Below the pieces are notes generated by a model. The model made no database searches and had not been told where the DNA came from. It worked only from the letters and a program-made list of their open reading frames with translations. Of a stretch of DNA of 64,000 nt, positions 43,138 through 51,892 are shown one piece after another (within the stretch, counting starts at the first letter, position 1; the number at the start of each line of letters is the position of its first letter). The translations under genes were made by a program, and so were the position numbers. Location: positions 124,001 through 188,000 of the forward strand of contig JAWLGK010000002.1 in assembly GCA_041685115.1 (NCBI GenBank), read 5' to 3'. Source of the DNA: JALOAT01 sp041685115 (lineage in GTDB: Bacteria > Pseudomonadota > Gammaproteobacteria > Thiohalomonadales > Thiohalomonadaceae).

Positions 43138-44429
43138 GGCATGACTCCTTCTGTGGTGGTGTCGTTGCGGTTCGTGGAATTGAGCGCGGTCGATGTGCGC
43201 GTCGCGCGGTCCTTGACGCGTTCGCCGGAGTACTGCATCCACATGATGGAAACGAGGGTGATGCCGAACAGGAGCATGAATGCGGTACTGTTGACGCCGC
43301 TGACGTCGAGCATGGCGCCGAACATGATCGGCAGCAGGAATCCGCCAAGACCGCCGACGAGGCCCACGATGCCGGAGGCTACGCCGATGTCCTTGCCGTA
43401 TTCGTCACTGATGTACTTGAAAACCGAGGCCTTGCCGATGCCCCAGGCAATGCCGACGATGAACAGCAGGGCGGTGAACACCCATTCGTTGATGCCGACG
43501 TGCATGTGAATCTCCGTGCCATTCACGGTGTGGATCACCAGGTCGGTCTGCGGATAGGACATGAAGAAGAGACATACCAGCGAGGTCCACATCACCCACC
43601 ATGTGACGGTATGCGCACCGAGGCGATCGGACAGCCAGCCGCCAATGGCGCGTATGACGCCGGAAGGAAGCACAAAAATGGATGCGAGGAGTGCAGCGGT
43701 CTGGATGGAATGTCCGTACTCACCCATGTAGTAGCGCGTCATCCACAGGGAGACGCCGACGTAGCCGCCGAACACCAGCGAGTAGTACTGGCAGTATTTC
43801 CAGATGGTCGGGTCTTTCAGCATCTTCAGCTGCTCGCGGAGCGTCCCTTCTGCCTCTACTTCATGGGTTGCATCCGTGTACGAGAACAGCCAGAACAGCA
43901 CCGCCGTCACCGTCATCATCAGCGCATAGATCTGCGGGACAGCCTGCCAGCCCCACGCGACCACGATGGAGGGCGCGACGAACTTGGTGAGTGCGGCACC
44001 TGCATTGCCGGCACCAAAGATGCCCATGGCAAAACCCTGGTTCTTGCGTTCGAACCAGCGTGCGGTGTAGGCGATGCCCACCGTGAAGGACCCGCCGGCG
44101 ATGCCCATGTAGAGGCCGAGCAGGAGGAAATGCCAGTACTCGCTCGCCAGGCTGATGAGGTACACCGGCGGAATCACCAGCACCATCAGCCAGAAGAACA
44201 CCGGACGTCCACCGTAGCGGTCCGTGAGCACACCGATGGGCAGGCGGATCAACGAACCGCTCAGGATGGGCATGGCGGCGAGGATGCCGAATTCCGTCTG
44301 ACTGAGACCGAGCTGATTCTTGATGGGGATGCCGATGACAGAAAACATCACCCACACGGCAAAGCACGCGGTGAACGAGAGCGTGCTCATGGTTACAACG
44401 GAGATCTGTTTCGTTTTTAGACTGGCCAT
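43134..44429 (-). CDS. narK1: NarK1-type nitrate transporter
   Basis: 431 residues, 12 predicted helices, NNP family signature FERKNQGFAMGIFGAGNAGAA in helix 5. The shorter NarK1 form is proposed to be a proton-coupled nitrate importer that starts nitrate respiration before nitrite builds up. AAGGAGAG lies 8 bases before the ATG at 44429. It is the first gene of narK1-narK2-narG-narH-narJ-narI-(DsrC-like)-moaA, and its promoter must lie in 44430-44697. Confidence 0.93.
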   Translation of the reverse strand: MASLKTKQISVVTMSTLSFTACFAVWVMFSVIGIPIKNQLGLSQTEFGILAAMPILSGSLIRLPIGVLTDRYGGRPVFFWLMVLVIPPVYLISLASEYWHFLLLGLYMGIAGGSFTVGIAYTARWFERKNQGFAMGIFGAGNAGAALTKFVAPSIVVAWGWQAVPQIYALMMTVTAVLFWLFSYTDATHEVEAEGTLREQLKMLKDPTIWKYCQYYSLVFGGYVGVSLWMTRYYMGEYGHSIQTAALLASIFVLPSGVIRAIGGWLSDRLGAHTVTWWVMWTSLVCLFFMSYPQTDLVIHTVNGTEIHMHVGINEWVFTALLFIVGIAWGIGKASVFKYISDEYGKDIGVASGIVGLVGGLGGFLLPIMFGAMLDVSGVNSTAFMLLFGITLVSIMWMQYSGERVKDRATRTSTALNSTNRNDTTTEGVMP

Positions 44430-44553
44430 GGCAGAGCTCTCCTTATCGAAAACGGCCCTGTGGACACGGCTCCTCCACGGGAGCACTGGAGGCGAGTCTA
44501 TGCGTGTGAAACGGCGGGGAAAGGGGGGTGAAAATGCCGGTACTGCGACCGGT

Positions 44554-44569
44554 TACCACCAAGGTGGTA
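44554..44569. promoter_or_regulatory. Candidate NarL box, 7-2-7 inverted heptamers
   Basis: TACCACC-AA-GGTGGTA is a perfect 7-bp inverted repeat with a 2-base centre. NarL/NarP bind inverted heptamers of consensus TACYNMT in exactly this 7-2-7 layout, and each half matches 6 of 7 positions. It lies 125-140 bases upstream of narK1 and 129-144 upstream of narX, so it could serve both directions. Confidence 0.6.
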
Positions 44570-44661
44570 GTGGGAGTAGACGGCTAACCGCTTGATTGAA
44601 AATGGTGTAATCCTATCGGGGCTGAACGTATGGAGGGCGTGGCGGTGTCAGCGGGAAACGA

Positions 44662-44668
44662 AGGGGTA
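44662..44668 (-). promoter_or_regulatory. Candidate single NarL heptamer upstream of narX
   Basis: On the minus strand this reads TACCCCT, a full match to TACYNMT, 30 bases before the narX start. A 6-of-7 heptamer (TACTCCC on the minus strand) lies at 44572-44578. Single heptamers occur often by chance; the interest is in the cluster. Confidence 0.4.
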
Positions 44669-44697
44669 TTCCTTCATAACCGGGTCTGGGGCGCATA

Positions 44698-46638
44698 ATG
44701 GCGTCGTCCCATTTCACGGAGGCGGACGCCATGGTGCCCAAGCAATCGCTGCTGAGAAGTCTGGGTCTTGCCATGAGCGCGATTTGCGGAATGGCGTTCA
44801 TCAGCATGCTCGGGTCCTTCTTCATTACCGAAACCATGGAAGGCCTGGCGGCGGCAATCAACCAGGCGGGTTCGTTGCGCATGCAGTCGTACCGGATAGC
44901 GGGCAGCCTGGCGGAGCGGGCGGATATGGACATCGTGGAGGCGGCGCGCACCACGGGGGAGTTGGTGCAGGAATATCAAGCACGCCTGAAGAACCCGCGC
45001 ATCACCCGCGTCATTCCCTTTGCGCAGGAACACCCGATGCGCGAGGCGTACGACTTGATCGTACTGCGGTGGCGGATGGAGATCCTCCCGCTCCTTGGCG
45101 ACTATGTCAGAAGCGCCATCGTGGATACACGGCGGGCGGAGGTGCTACGCGGAGAGTATCTGGCGACCATAGACGACTACGTGAAGGACATCGATCACCT
45201 CGTTCATATCCTCGAACTCGATCTCGAATCGCGCATCCAGTTGCTCCGCGTGATGCAGTCCGTGGCGTTGTTCCTCACTGTGGGTGTGGTGTTCATTACC
45301 ATGTACCTCACCCACAGTCGGGTACTCGTCCCCCTGCGTGATCTCATGCGTAGCGCAAAGGCGGCCAGGCATGGGGATTTTTCCGTCCGTACGCGGTTTC
45401 ACAGCGACGATGAATTGGGACATTTGGCGCACACCTTTAACATCATGGCCGAGGACCTGTCGCGGCTGTATGGTGACCTCGAACAGCGTGTGCACACCAA
45501 GACCCTGGACCTGGAACGGACCAACCGAACGCTTCAGCTCCTTTACAACACTGCACGTCGCCTCAGCGAGGCGCCGCTGGGTGAGCACAGTTTCAATGAG
45601 TTGCTGCACGAACTGGAAGATGTGCTTGGCCTTGGCGGCGGCGCCATCTGTCTTGCCGAACCCGGATGTGCAGCGGCCTACAAGATCGCCTCGACGCAAC
45701 ACGTGTCCCGCGAGCAGCCATGCCTTTGTGAGGAGCCGCGCTGCAAACTCTGTTTCAACGGTGCGGGCTCCCACGTCGTCGAGGTGACGGACCCCCGCGG
45801 GGCGATCGCCAGGACCCTCTCCGTGCCCATTCAGGATCAAAATCGCCAATACGGCGTACTGCTGATGGAGATCCCCGAGGGACGCAGCCCCGAGCCATGG
45901 CAGGTGCAATTGCTGGAAGCCGTTGCGGACCACATCGACATCGCAATCCAGGTGGCCCAGCGCGGTACGGAGAGCCGGCGCATCGCACTGTTCGAGGAAC
46001 GCAGCGTCATCGCCCGCGAACTGCATGATTCCCTGGCGCAGTCGCTTTCCTATCTGAAAATACAGGTGAGCCGTCTCGACCGCGCGATCAATCAGCCCGA
46101 CGGCGCCGCGCTTGCCGGCGATATTGTCCAGGAGTTGCGTGAAGGTGTTTCCAGTGCCTATCGTCAGTTGCGTGAGCTGCTGACCACTTTCCGCCTCAAG
46201 ATGGATGGCCGCGAGCTGGGCGCGGCGCTGGAGGAGACCATTGCGGAATTCGCCGCGCGCCATCCCGACGTGAGCTTCGGGTTGGAGAACCGGCTACCCT
46301 CGGGGCGGCTGTCGGCCAACGAGGAAATACATGTGCTGCAAATCGTCCGCGAGGCACTTTCCAATGTCGCCCAGCATGCCCGAGCCCGCCACGCCTCGGT
46401 GTTGCTTCGCAACGACGATGCCGGAAAGGTCGTGGTGATCATCGAAGACGATGGCCACGGTATTCCCGGCGAGGCGGAACGCAGAGGACACTATGGCATT
46501 GCCATCATGCAGGACCGTGCCCAGGGGCTGAACGGTACCCTGCGCTACGGCACCCAGGCGCAGGGCGGGACACGTGTGGAACTCAGTTTCATGCCGCAAC
46601 CCAGTATCAAACTGGCTTTGAAGGAAGGGATCTTCTGA
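44698..46638 (+). CDS. narX: Nitrate/nitrite sensor histidine kinase NarX
   Basis: 646 residues (a second ATG at 44731 would remove 11). Two membrane helices (about 22-45 and 185-207) bracket a periplasmic four-helix sensor with the P-box AAAINQAGSLRMQSYRI that binds nitrate. HAMP (about 208-260) and a GAF-like central module follow; the module contains a Cys cluster C342-x-C344-x4-C349-x2-C352. The transmitter has H443 in RELHDSLAQSLSYLK and a HATPase domain (EALSNVAQHA, DDGHGIPG). It overlaps narL by 1 base (TGATG). It is divergent from the nar operon that it should control. Confidence 0.96.
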   Translation: MASSHFTEADAMVPKQSLLRSLGLAMSAICGMAFISMLGSFFITETMEGLAAAINQAGSLRMQSYRIAGSLAERADMDIVEAARTTGELVQEYQARLKNPRITRVIPFAQEHPMREAYDLIVLRWRMEILPLLGDYVRSAIVDTRRAEVLRGEYLATIDDYVKDIDHLVHILELDLESRIQLLRVMQSVALFLTVGVVFITMYLTHSRVLVPLRDLMRSAKAARHGDFSVRTRFHSDDELGHLAHTFNIMAEDLSRLYGDLEQRVHTKTLDLERTNRTLQLLYNTARRLSEAPLGEHSFNELLHELEDVLGLGGGAICLAEPGCAAAYKIASTQHVSREQPCLCEEPRCKLCFNGAGSHVVEVTDPRGAIARTLSVPIQDQNRQYGVLLMEIPEGRSPEPWQVQLLEAVADHIDIAIQVAQRGTESRRIALFEERSVIARELHDSLAQSLSYLKIQVSRLDRAINQPDGAALAGDIVQELREGVSSAYRQLRELLTTFRLKMDGRELGAALEETIAEFAARHPDVSFGLENRLPSGRLSANEEIHVLQIVREALSNVAQHARARHASVLLRNDDAGKVVVIIEDDGHGIPGEAERRGHYGIAIMQDRAQGLNGTLRYGTQAQGGTRVELSFMPQPSIKLALKEGIF

Positions 46639-47282
46639 TGAAGGACTATTACACCGTCATCACCATCGACGATCACCCGCTGTTCCGGAAGGGGGTGGCC
46701 GATCTCCTTGGCATGACGCCGAATCTGCGGCTCATCGGTGAAGCCGCGTCGGGTGGCGAAGGCGTGGAACTTGCGAAGCATCTCAACCCCGATATCATCC
46801 TGCTCGACATGAACCTTCCGGGCCTGGACGGCATCGCCACACTGAAATCCCTCAAGGATGCCGACCTGGACGCACGGGTGGTGATGCTGACGGTGTCGGA
46901 CAGCGAAGACAACATCATCGCTGCTTTGCGTGGCGGTGCGGATGGTTACCTGCTCAAGGACATGGAACCGGAGGACATCCTTGAGCGGCTGCTCCTGGCG
47001 GCCGAAGGGCGGACGGTGATCAGTGAACGCGTCTCGGAGCTACTGGCTCAGGCGTTGCGCGAGGAGGTGCGGGCGAAGGATGCCGAGCAGGCCGGGCTCA
47101 CCGAGCGCGAGGAGGAGATTCTGCGCCTGATCGCGCAGGGGCAAAGCAACAAGATGATCGCCAGACAGTTGGACATCAGTGAGGGTACGGTAAAGGTTCA
47201 CGTCAAGCACCTGCTGAAGAAACTGAATCTGCGCTCGCGGATCGAAGCGGCGCTGTGGATGCTGAAACAGCTCCCGCGTTGA
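46638..47282 (+). CDS. narL: Nitrate/nitrite response regulator NarL
   Basis: 214 residues. The receiver has D11-D12 and the phospho-acceptor D57 in LLDMNLPG; the C-terminal LuxR-type helix-turn-helix includes LTEREEEILRLIAQGQSNKMIARQ (split into two helices) and SEGTVKVHVKHLLKKL. Phosphorylated by NarX, it should activate the nar operon together with an FNR/ANR-type regulator. It is translationally coupled to narX. Confidence 0.96.
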   Translation: MKDYYTVITIDDHPLFRKGVADLLGMTPNLRLIGEAASGGEGVELAKHLNPDIILLDMNLPGLDGIATLKSLKDADLDARVVMLTVSDSEDNIIAALRGGADGYLLKDMEPEDILERLLLAAEGRTVISERVSELLAQALREEVRAKDAEQAGLTEREEEILRLIAQGQSNKMIARQLDISEGTVKVHVKHLLKKLNLRSRIEAALWMLKQLPR

Positions 47283-47314
47283 GGACTTCGGGCGGTGCGG
47301 GCCGATGCCTTTCC

Positions 47315-47363
47315 GGCAGGCGCGGCCTCAGGCCGCTCCACAGACATTCCTCCCCGTGGGAGG
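47315..47363. repeat. Type E REP-like palindromes after narL
   Basis: GCGGCC-TCA-GGCCGC (47322-47336) followed by TCCACAG, then CCTCCC-CGT-GGGAGG (47349-47363). The first resembles the REP-like cores found inside type B elements. The pair lies between the convergent narL and darP and may end both transcripts. No poly-T follows closely. Confidence 0.55.
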
Positions 47364-47443
47364 CGATTCTTCGCTCTGCGTGGAGAGAAACCAACGGCAA
47401 GTCGCCCAGAGGGCCGCGTTCCGACAGCCCTTCCGTGGAGGGC

Positions 47444-47953
47444 TCACCGCAGCACTGCGTCGCGCAGGTAGCGGAACAGTTCGCGGGTGGCGCGGGGCGG
47501 CTTTGACTGGGCGCGTTCATGATGGGCCTCTGCAATGAGCCGGCGCAGGCGCACACCATCGGCATGGGGCGCGTCTTCGAGCAGGGCATCGACACCGGCG
47601 TCACCTTCCGCGAGCAAGCGGTCGCGCCAGCGCTCCACCCGATGAAGGGCCTCGGCGGCCGTGGCATGTTCGGTGCGCAGCCCCGCCAGCGCACTACGGA
47701 TGGGCGTGGCATCCACGCGGCGCATGAGGGCGCCGATGTGTTGCATCTGGCGGCGCAGGCCGCCGCCCTTCGGCAAGCGCCGGGCCAGCGAAACGGCTTC
47801 GGCCAAGTCCTCCGGCAGCGGTATCCTCGCGAGTTCGGTGTCGGGCAACTTGACCAGTTCGGTGCCCAGTTTCTGTAGGGCCTCGCTGTCACGTTTGCGC
47901 GCACTGCGGCTCGCGTGGTTCAGGTCGCCGAGGTCGCGGTCTTTGATGGGCAT
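47444..47953 (-). CDS. darP: Ribosome-associated protein DarP (YjgA, DUF615)
   Basis: 169 residues, charged and helical. The DUF615 pattern is visible in SRSARKRDSEALQKLGTELV and LRRQMQHIGALMR, with the late RELFRYLRDAVL. DarP assists late 50S subunit maturation. It starts 18 bases after mgtE and probably shares its transcript, and is convergent with narL. Confidence 0.92.
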   Translation of the reverse strand: MPIKDRDLGDLNHASRSARKRDSEALQKLGTELVKLPDTELARIPLPEDLAEAVSLARRLPKGGGLRRQMQHIGALMRRVDATPIRSALAGLRTEHATAAEALHRVERWRDRLLAEGDAGVDALLEDAPHADGVRLRRLIAEAHHERAQSKPPRATRELFRYLRDAVLR

Positions 47954-47971
47954 GGCTGGATTATGGCCGCA

Positions 47972-49321
47972 TCAAACCAGGAACATCGCGGCGAGACCGA
48001 GAAACACGAAGAAGCCCACCACGTCGGTGACGGTGATGAGCAGCACGGTACCGGCCAGCGCCGGATCGACGCCCAGGCGGCGCAGGGCGAGCGGAATGGT
48101 GGCGCCGGCCAGGGCGGCGATGAGCAAGTTGGCGACCACCGCGGCGCCGATGACGGCGCCGAGCGACAGGTTGTCGAACCACGTGGCCGCCAGCAGCGCA
48201 ATGACCACGGCCCAGGTGAGACCGTTGACCAGTCCGACCGTGAGTTCGTTCGCCAGCAGGCGGGGTGCATTGCTCCAGCGCACCTGGCCGAGCGCCAGGC
48301 CGCGAGTGACCAGCGTGAGCGTCTGACTGCCGGCCACGCCGCCCATGCTCGCGACCACCGGCATGAGCACCGCCAGGGCGACCAGTTTTTCGATAGTGGC
48401 ACTGAACAGGCCGATGACCCAGGCGGCCATCAGCGCAGCGGCCAGATTGATGCCGAGCCATACCGCGCGGCGGCGTGCGCTCTGGCGCACCGGCGCGAAC
48501 ATGTCTTCCTCCTCGCTGAGGCCGCCCATGCGCATGAGGGAGTGCTCGGCCTCGTCGCGGATCACGTCCAGTACGTCGTCGACGGTGATACGCCCCAGCA
48601 GGCGTCCATCCTGGTCGACCACGGGGGCCGTTACCAGATCGAGGTACTCGAAGCGCTTGGCCACATCCGGCGCCAGTGTATCCGCGGGAATGCCTTCCAC
48701 CTCGTGGTGCATTACCTCCGCCACCGTGAGCGAGGGATCGCGTGTGAGCACTTCAGTGAGCGGTAGCACACCGAGCAGGTGGCCGGCGCGGTCGACCACC
48801 ATCAGGCTGTCGGTGGTCTCCGGCAGGCGCCCGAGCAGGCGCAGGTAACGCAGCACCACATCCAGGGTGAGGGCGGCACGCACATTGACGGTATCCACGT
48901 TCATGAGGCCGCCCGCGGTATCTTCCGGATAGGGCAGCACCGCTTCCAGGCGTGCGCGTTCCTGTGCGTCCATGGTGGACAGCAACTGGGCGATGATCGT
49001 GTCGGGCAGGTCGGGGATGAGATCGGCCAGATCGTCCGGGTCCAGGTCTTCCGTGGCGGCGATCAATTCCTCGGCGGGCATGTCACGGATGAGACCCGCG
49101 CGCACTTCCTCCCGCAGGTGGATGAGCACCTCGCCAGCGACGTCCGCATCCACCTCCGCCCAGGCGCGCAGACGCTCGTCCTGCGGCAGGGATTCCAGCA
49201 GCGAGCCGATCTCCGCCGGATGCAGGCTGTTCACCAGCTGCCGCGCACGTGGCAGATCGTCCTCGTGCAAGGCCTCATACAGGCGCTCGCTGATTTCTTC
49301 AAAGGGATCGGGCTCGGTCAT
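47972..49321 (-). CDS. mgtE: Magnesium transporter MgtE
   Basis: 449 residues. A cytoplasmic N domain (about 1-130; LVNSLHPAEIGSLLESLP), two CBS domains (about 135-255) with acidic Mg-sensing sites, and five membrane helices (about 285-449). The last part contains the pore region ASMGGVAGSQTLTLVTRGLALG. MgtE is a Mg-gated channel that closes when internal Mg is high. The gap of 158 bases upstream (49322-49479) contains a shortened type A repeat. Confidence 0.95.
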   Translation of the reverse strand: MTEPDPFEEISERLYEALHEDDLPRARQLVNSLHPAEIGSLLESLPQDERLRAWAEVDADVAGEVLIHLREEVRAGLIRDMPAEELIAATEDLDPDDLADLIPDLPDTIIAQLLSTMDAQERARLEAVLPYPEDTAGGLMNVDTVNVRAALTLDVVLRYLRLLGRLPETTDSLMVVDRAGHLLGVLPLTEVLTRDPSLTVAEVMHHEVEGIPADTLAPDVAKRFEYLDLVTAPVVDQDGRLLGRITVDDVLDVIRDEAEHSLMRMGGLSEEEDMFAPVRQSARRRAVWLGINLAAALMAAWVIGLFSATIEKLVALAVLMPVVASMGGVAGSQTLTLVTRGLALGQVRWSNAPRLLANELTVGLVNGLTWAVVIALLAATWFDNLSLGAVIGAAVVANLLIAALAGATIPLALRRLGVDPALAGTVLLITVTDVVGFFVFLGLAAMFLV

Positions 49322-49360
49322 GAGGCGATTCTAACAGCCCTTGTCCAGACGAAGGGTTTG

Positions 49361-49467
49361 ACGCGGAGGCCGCGGAGAAAAGCATCGCTGAACGGGTTGT
49401 GCGCAGCGCAGGTGACACGGCTGGCGGCACAACGGGCGTGAGAACGATCCTCCGCGTCCTCCGCGTT
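49361..49467. repeat. Shortened type A repeat between ptsI and mgtE
   Basis: A 17-nt left arm (49361-49377) and a 19-nt right arm (49449-49467) around a 71-bp core. It separates mgtE from the PTS genes on the same strand. Confidence 0.65.
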
Positions 49468-49479
49468 TCACGTCCTCCG

Positions 49480-51207
49480 TCAGGCGTTGAGCTGGTCGAG
49501 GTGGTGGGCGAGTTGTTCGGGGTCGGTGCAGCGCAGCAGGCGCCCCGCGCGGCGGTGTAGTTCGCCGATATCGCTTTGCATGATGACGCGCTTGACCTCG
49601 AGGATGGCGCTGGGCGGCATGGAGAACTCGCGCAGGCCAAGGCCCAGCAGCAGGCGTGTATAGCGGGTGTCCCCCGCCATTTCGCCGCACATGCCCACGG
49701 GCACGCGGGCACGGGCACCTGCCCGCAAGGTATGTTGGATGAGTTGCAGCACCGCCGGATGCAGCGGGTCATAGAGGTGATTGACCTCTTCGTCCATGCG
49801 GTCGGTGGCGAGGGTGTACTGAATGAGGTCGTTGGTGCCGATGGAAAAGAAGTCGAGGCGGGTGGCAAAGCTGTCGGCGCACAGGGCCGCCGCGGGCACC
49901 TCGATCATGGCGCCGACAGGCAGGTTTGTTTTGAAGCGCTGGCCTTCGCGCGCCAGGGCCTGCTTCATGTCGTCCACCAGTTGCAGCACCTGCTGGACCT
50001 CGGCCAGGTTGGTCAGCATGGGCACCAGCATGCGCACCGGCCCGAACGCAGAGGCGCGCAGGATGGCGCGCAGTTGGGGTGTGAACAAATCCGCTTCCTT
50101 CAGGCACAGGCGCACACCGCGCAGACCGAGTGCCGGATTGGGGCCGGCGAATTCGCTAAACGGGCCCACCGGTTTGTCCGCACCGAGGTCGAGTGTGCGG
50201 ATGGTGAGCACGCCGCCGCGGGTCTTGCGCAACATCTGGCGATAGACGTCTAACTGCTCTTCCTCGTCCGGCGCCGTACTGCGGTTCATGAACAGGAACT
50301 CGGTCCGGAACAGGCCCACGCCCGTGGCGCCCGCACGGCGCATGGCCGTCACGTCCTCGGGCAGCTCCACGTTGGCATGCAGGTCGATGGTGACACCGTC
50401 GCGGGTGACGGCCGGCAGATCGCGCAGCTTGCGCAGCTCGTTGCGGTGGCGGCGTTCGGCCTGCTGCCGGCGACGGTAGTAGGCGAGATCCGCCTCGCCA
50501 AGACCCGCCAGCAGCACGCCTTGTGCGCCGTCAAGCACCACCATCTCATCTTCATGCACCCCCAGGTCCGGGCGCGGCACACCGACCGCGGCGGGAATGG
50601 CGAGGCTGCGCGCCAGAATGGCCGTATGGGAGACCGCACCGCCACGCTCGGTGACGATGCCGGCGATGTTCTGGTGGTGCAGCAGCACCAGCTCGGCGGG
50701 CGAGAGTTCGTCGGCGAGGATGATGCGCCCTTCCTCGCCGCCTGCTTCCAGGTGCTGATGGCGATCCTGGTCGAGCAGGATGTGCTGCACACGGCTCACC
50801 GCATGTTCGACGTCGTCCCGACGGCTGCTGAGATAGGGGTCGTCCATGGATTCGAACACCCGCACCACAGCATCCTTCTGCAGCTTCAAGGCCCATTCGG
50901 CGTTGCACTGGCGGGTACGGATGATCTCTTCGGTGCCTGCGCTGAGGGTGTGATCCTCCAGCATGAGCAGGTGGGTATCGATGAAGGAAGCGATGTCTTG
51001 CGGCGTGCCGGCCGGCACGCGTTCGCGTATGGAGCGCAGCTGCTGCTTGGCAGCCTCCATTGCGGCGCGGAAGCGCGCTATCTCGTCATCGATGAGGCGG
51101 GCGGGCAGTGCATACTCGAGCACTTCGACTTGGCCGTGCTGGATGATGCGCGCACGGCCGATGGCGGTACCCTTGGAGACGCCGATCCCGAGCAGCGCGA
51201 CCGCCAT
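49480..51207 (-). CDS. ptsI: PTS enzyme I
   Basis: 575 residues, full EI length. The phospho-accepting His lies in GGAVSHTAILAR, and the PEP-binding C-terminal barrel has the signature NRSTAPDEEEQLDVY and DFFSIGTNDLIQYTLA. It has no N-terminal GAF domain, so it is EI proper and not EINtr (PtsP). It autophosphorylates from PEP and passes phosphate to HPr. The start MAVALLGIGVSKG is 7 bases after ptsH. Confidence 0.95.
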   Translation of the reverse strand: MAVALLGIGVSKGTAIGRARIIQHGQVEVLEYALPARLIDDEIARFRAAMEAAKQQLRSIRERVPAGTPQDIASFIDTHLLMLEDHTLSAGTEEIIRTRQCNAEWALKLQKDAVVRVFESMDDPYLSSRRDDVEHAVSRVQHILLDQDRHQHLEAGGEEGRIILADELSPAELVLLHHQNIAGIVTERGGAVSHTAILARSLAIPAAVGVPRPDLGVHEDEMVVLDGAQGVLLAGLGEADLAYYRRRQQAERRHRNELRKLRDLPAVTRDGVTIDLHANVELPEDVTAMRRAGATGVGLFRTEFLFMNRSTAPDEEEQLDVYRQMLRKTRGGVLTIRTLDLGADKPVGPFSEFAGPNPALGLRGVRLCLKEADLFTPQLRAILRASAFGPVRMLVPMLTNLAEVQQVLQLVDDMKQALAREGQRFKTNLPVGAMIEVPAAALCADSFATRLDFFSIGTNDLIQYTLATDRMDEEVNHLYDPLHPAVLQLIQHTLRAGARARVPVGMCGEMAGDTRYTRLLLGLGLREFSMPPSAILEVKRVIMQSDIGELHRRAGRLLRCTDPEQLAHHLDQLNA

Positions 51208-51214
51208 GGTTGGC

Positions 51215-51484
51215 CTAGGCTTCCTCGCCGAAGCGCTGCTGGATGAGTTCCTCGAGCTGGTCAAGGGCCTGCTGTTCGTCTTCACCCTCCACGTCCAGCA
51301 GCACGGTGGTGCCGCGGGCCGCCGCGAGCATCATCACGCCCATGATGCTCTTGCCGTTGACGCGCCGGCCGTTACGCGCCAGGTGGATGTCGCTCTTGAA
51401 GCGCGACGCCAATCCGACGAATTTGGCGGCGGCCCGCGCGTGCAGGCCCAGCTTGTTGACGATGGTGATTTCCTTGCTGAGCAT
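51215..51484 (-). CDS. ptsH: Phosphocarrier protein HPr
   Basis: 89 residues. Active-site H15 in LGLHARAAAKFV and the regulatory S46 in GKSIMGVMML are both present, so it can be phosphorylated by EI and by the HPr kinase encoded at 52802. It lies directly after the EIIA gene (9 bases). Confidence 0.96.
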   Translation of the reverse strand: MLSKEITIVNKLGLHARAAAKFVGLASRFKSDIHLARNGRRVNGKSIMGVMMLAAARGTTVLLDVEGEDEQQALDQLEELIQQRFGEEA

Positions 51485-51493
51485 GCTGGCCCT

Positions 51494-51892
51494 TCAATGT
51501 ACTTGCGGTTGTTCGCAGCGCAGCACGCCGGCGGTACCGCCGGACACGGCTTTCTCCGCCAGGGCGTCGAGGTCCAGGTCGGGATAATTGAGCACACGGA
51601 ACACCATGGGCAGGTTCACGCCGGCGATCACCTGCACGTGTTCATCAAGCAGCCGGCAGGCGATGTTGCCGGGCGTGGAACCGTACATGTCCGTGAGCAC
51701 CAGCACCCCGTCGCCTGTATCGAGGCGGCGGGTGAGTTCACGGGCGCGTTTGAGCTGTTCGTCCGGGTCCACGTCGCGCGACACGGATAGCGCCTTTGCC
51801 GGCAGGGGAAGGGTGCCGAGGGTGCCGAGGACCGTATCGAGCAGCACCTGCCCGAGTTGGTCGTGGGCGATGATGAGAAGTCCCACCGTCAT
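51494..51892 (-). CDS. PTS EIIA component, mannose-type fold
   Basis: 132 residues. VGLLIIAHDQLGQVLLD carries the phospho-acceptor His (H10) of the EIIA-Man family and LVLTDMYGSTPGN is its second conserved block. No EIIB, EIIC or EIID partner is nearby, so it probably works as a phosphorylation-state signal. It overlaps rapZ by 4 bases (ATGA). Confidence 0.92.
   Translation of the reverse strand: MTVGLLIIAHDQLGQVLLDTVLGTLGTLPLPAKALSVSRDVDPDEQLKRARELTRRLDTGDGVLVLTDMYGSTPGNIACRLLDEHVQVIAGVNLPMVFRVLNYPDLDLDALAEKAVSGGTAGVLRCEQPQVH

Noticed and set aside
44592..44605. FNR/ANR site upstream of narX (TTGAT half-site)
   Set aside because: The second half-site at the required 4-base spacing (AATGG) matches ATCAA poorly. 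An oxygen-response site is expected here, but this one is not convincing.
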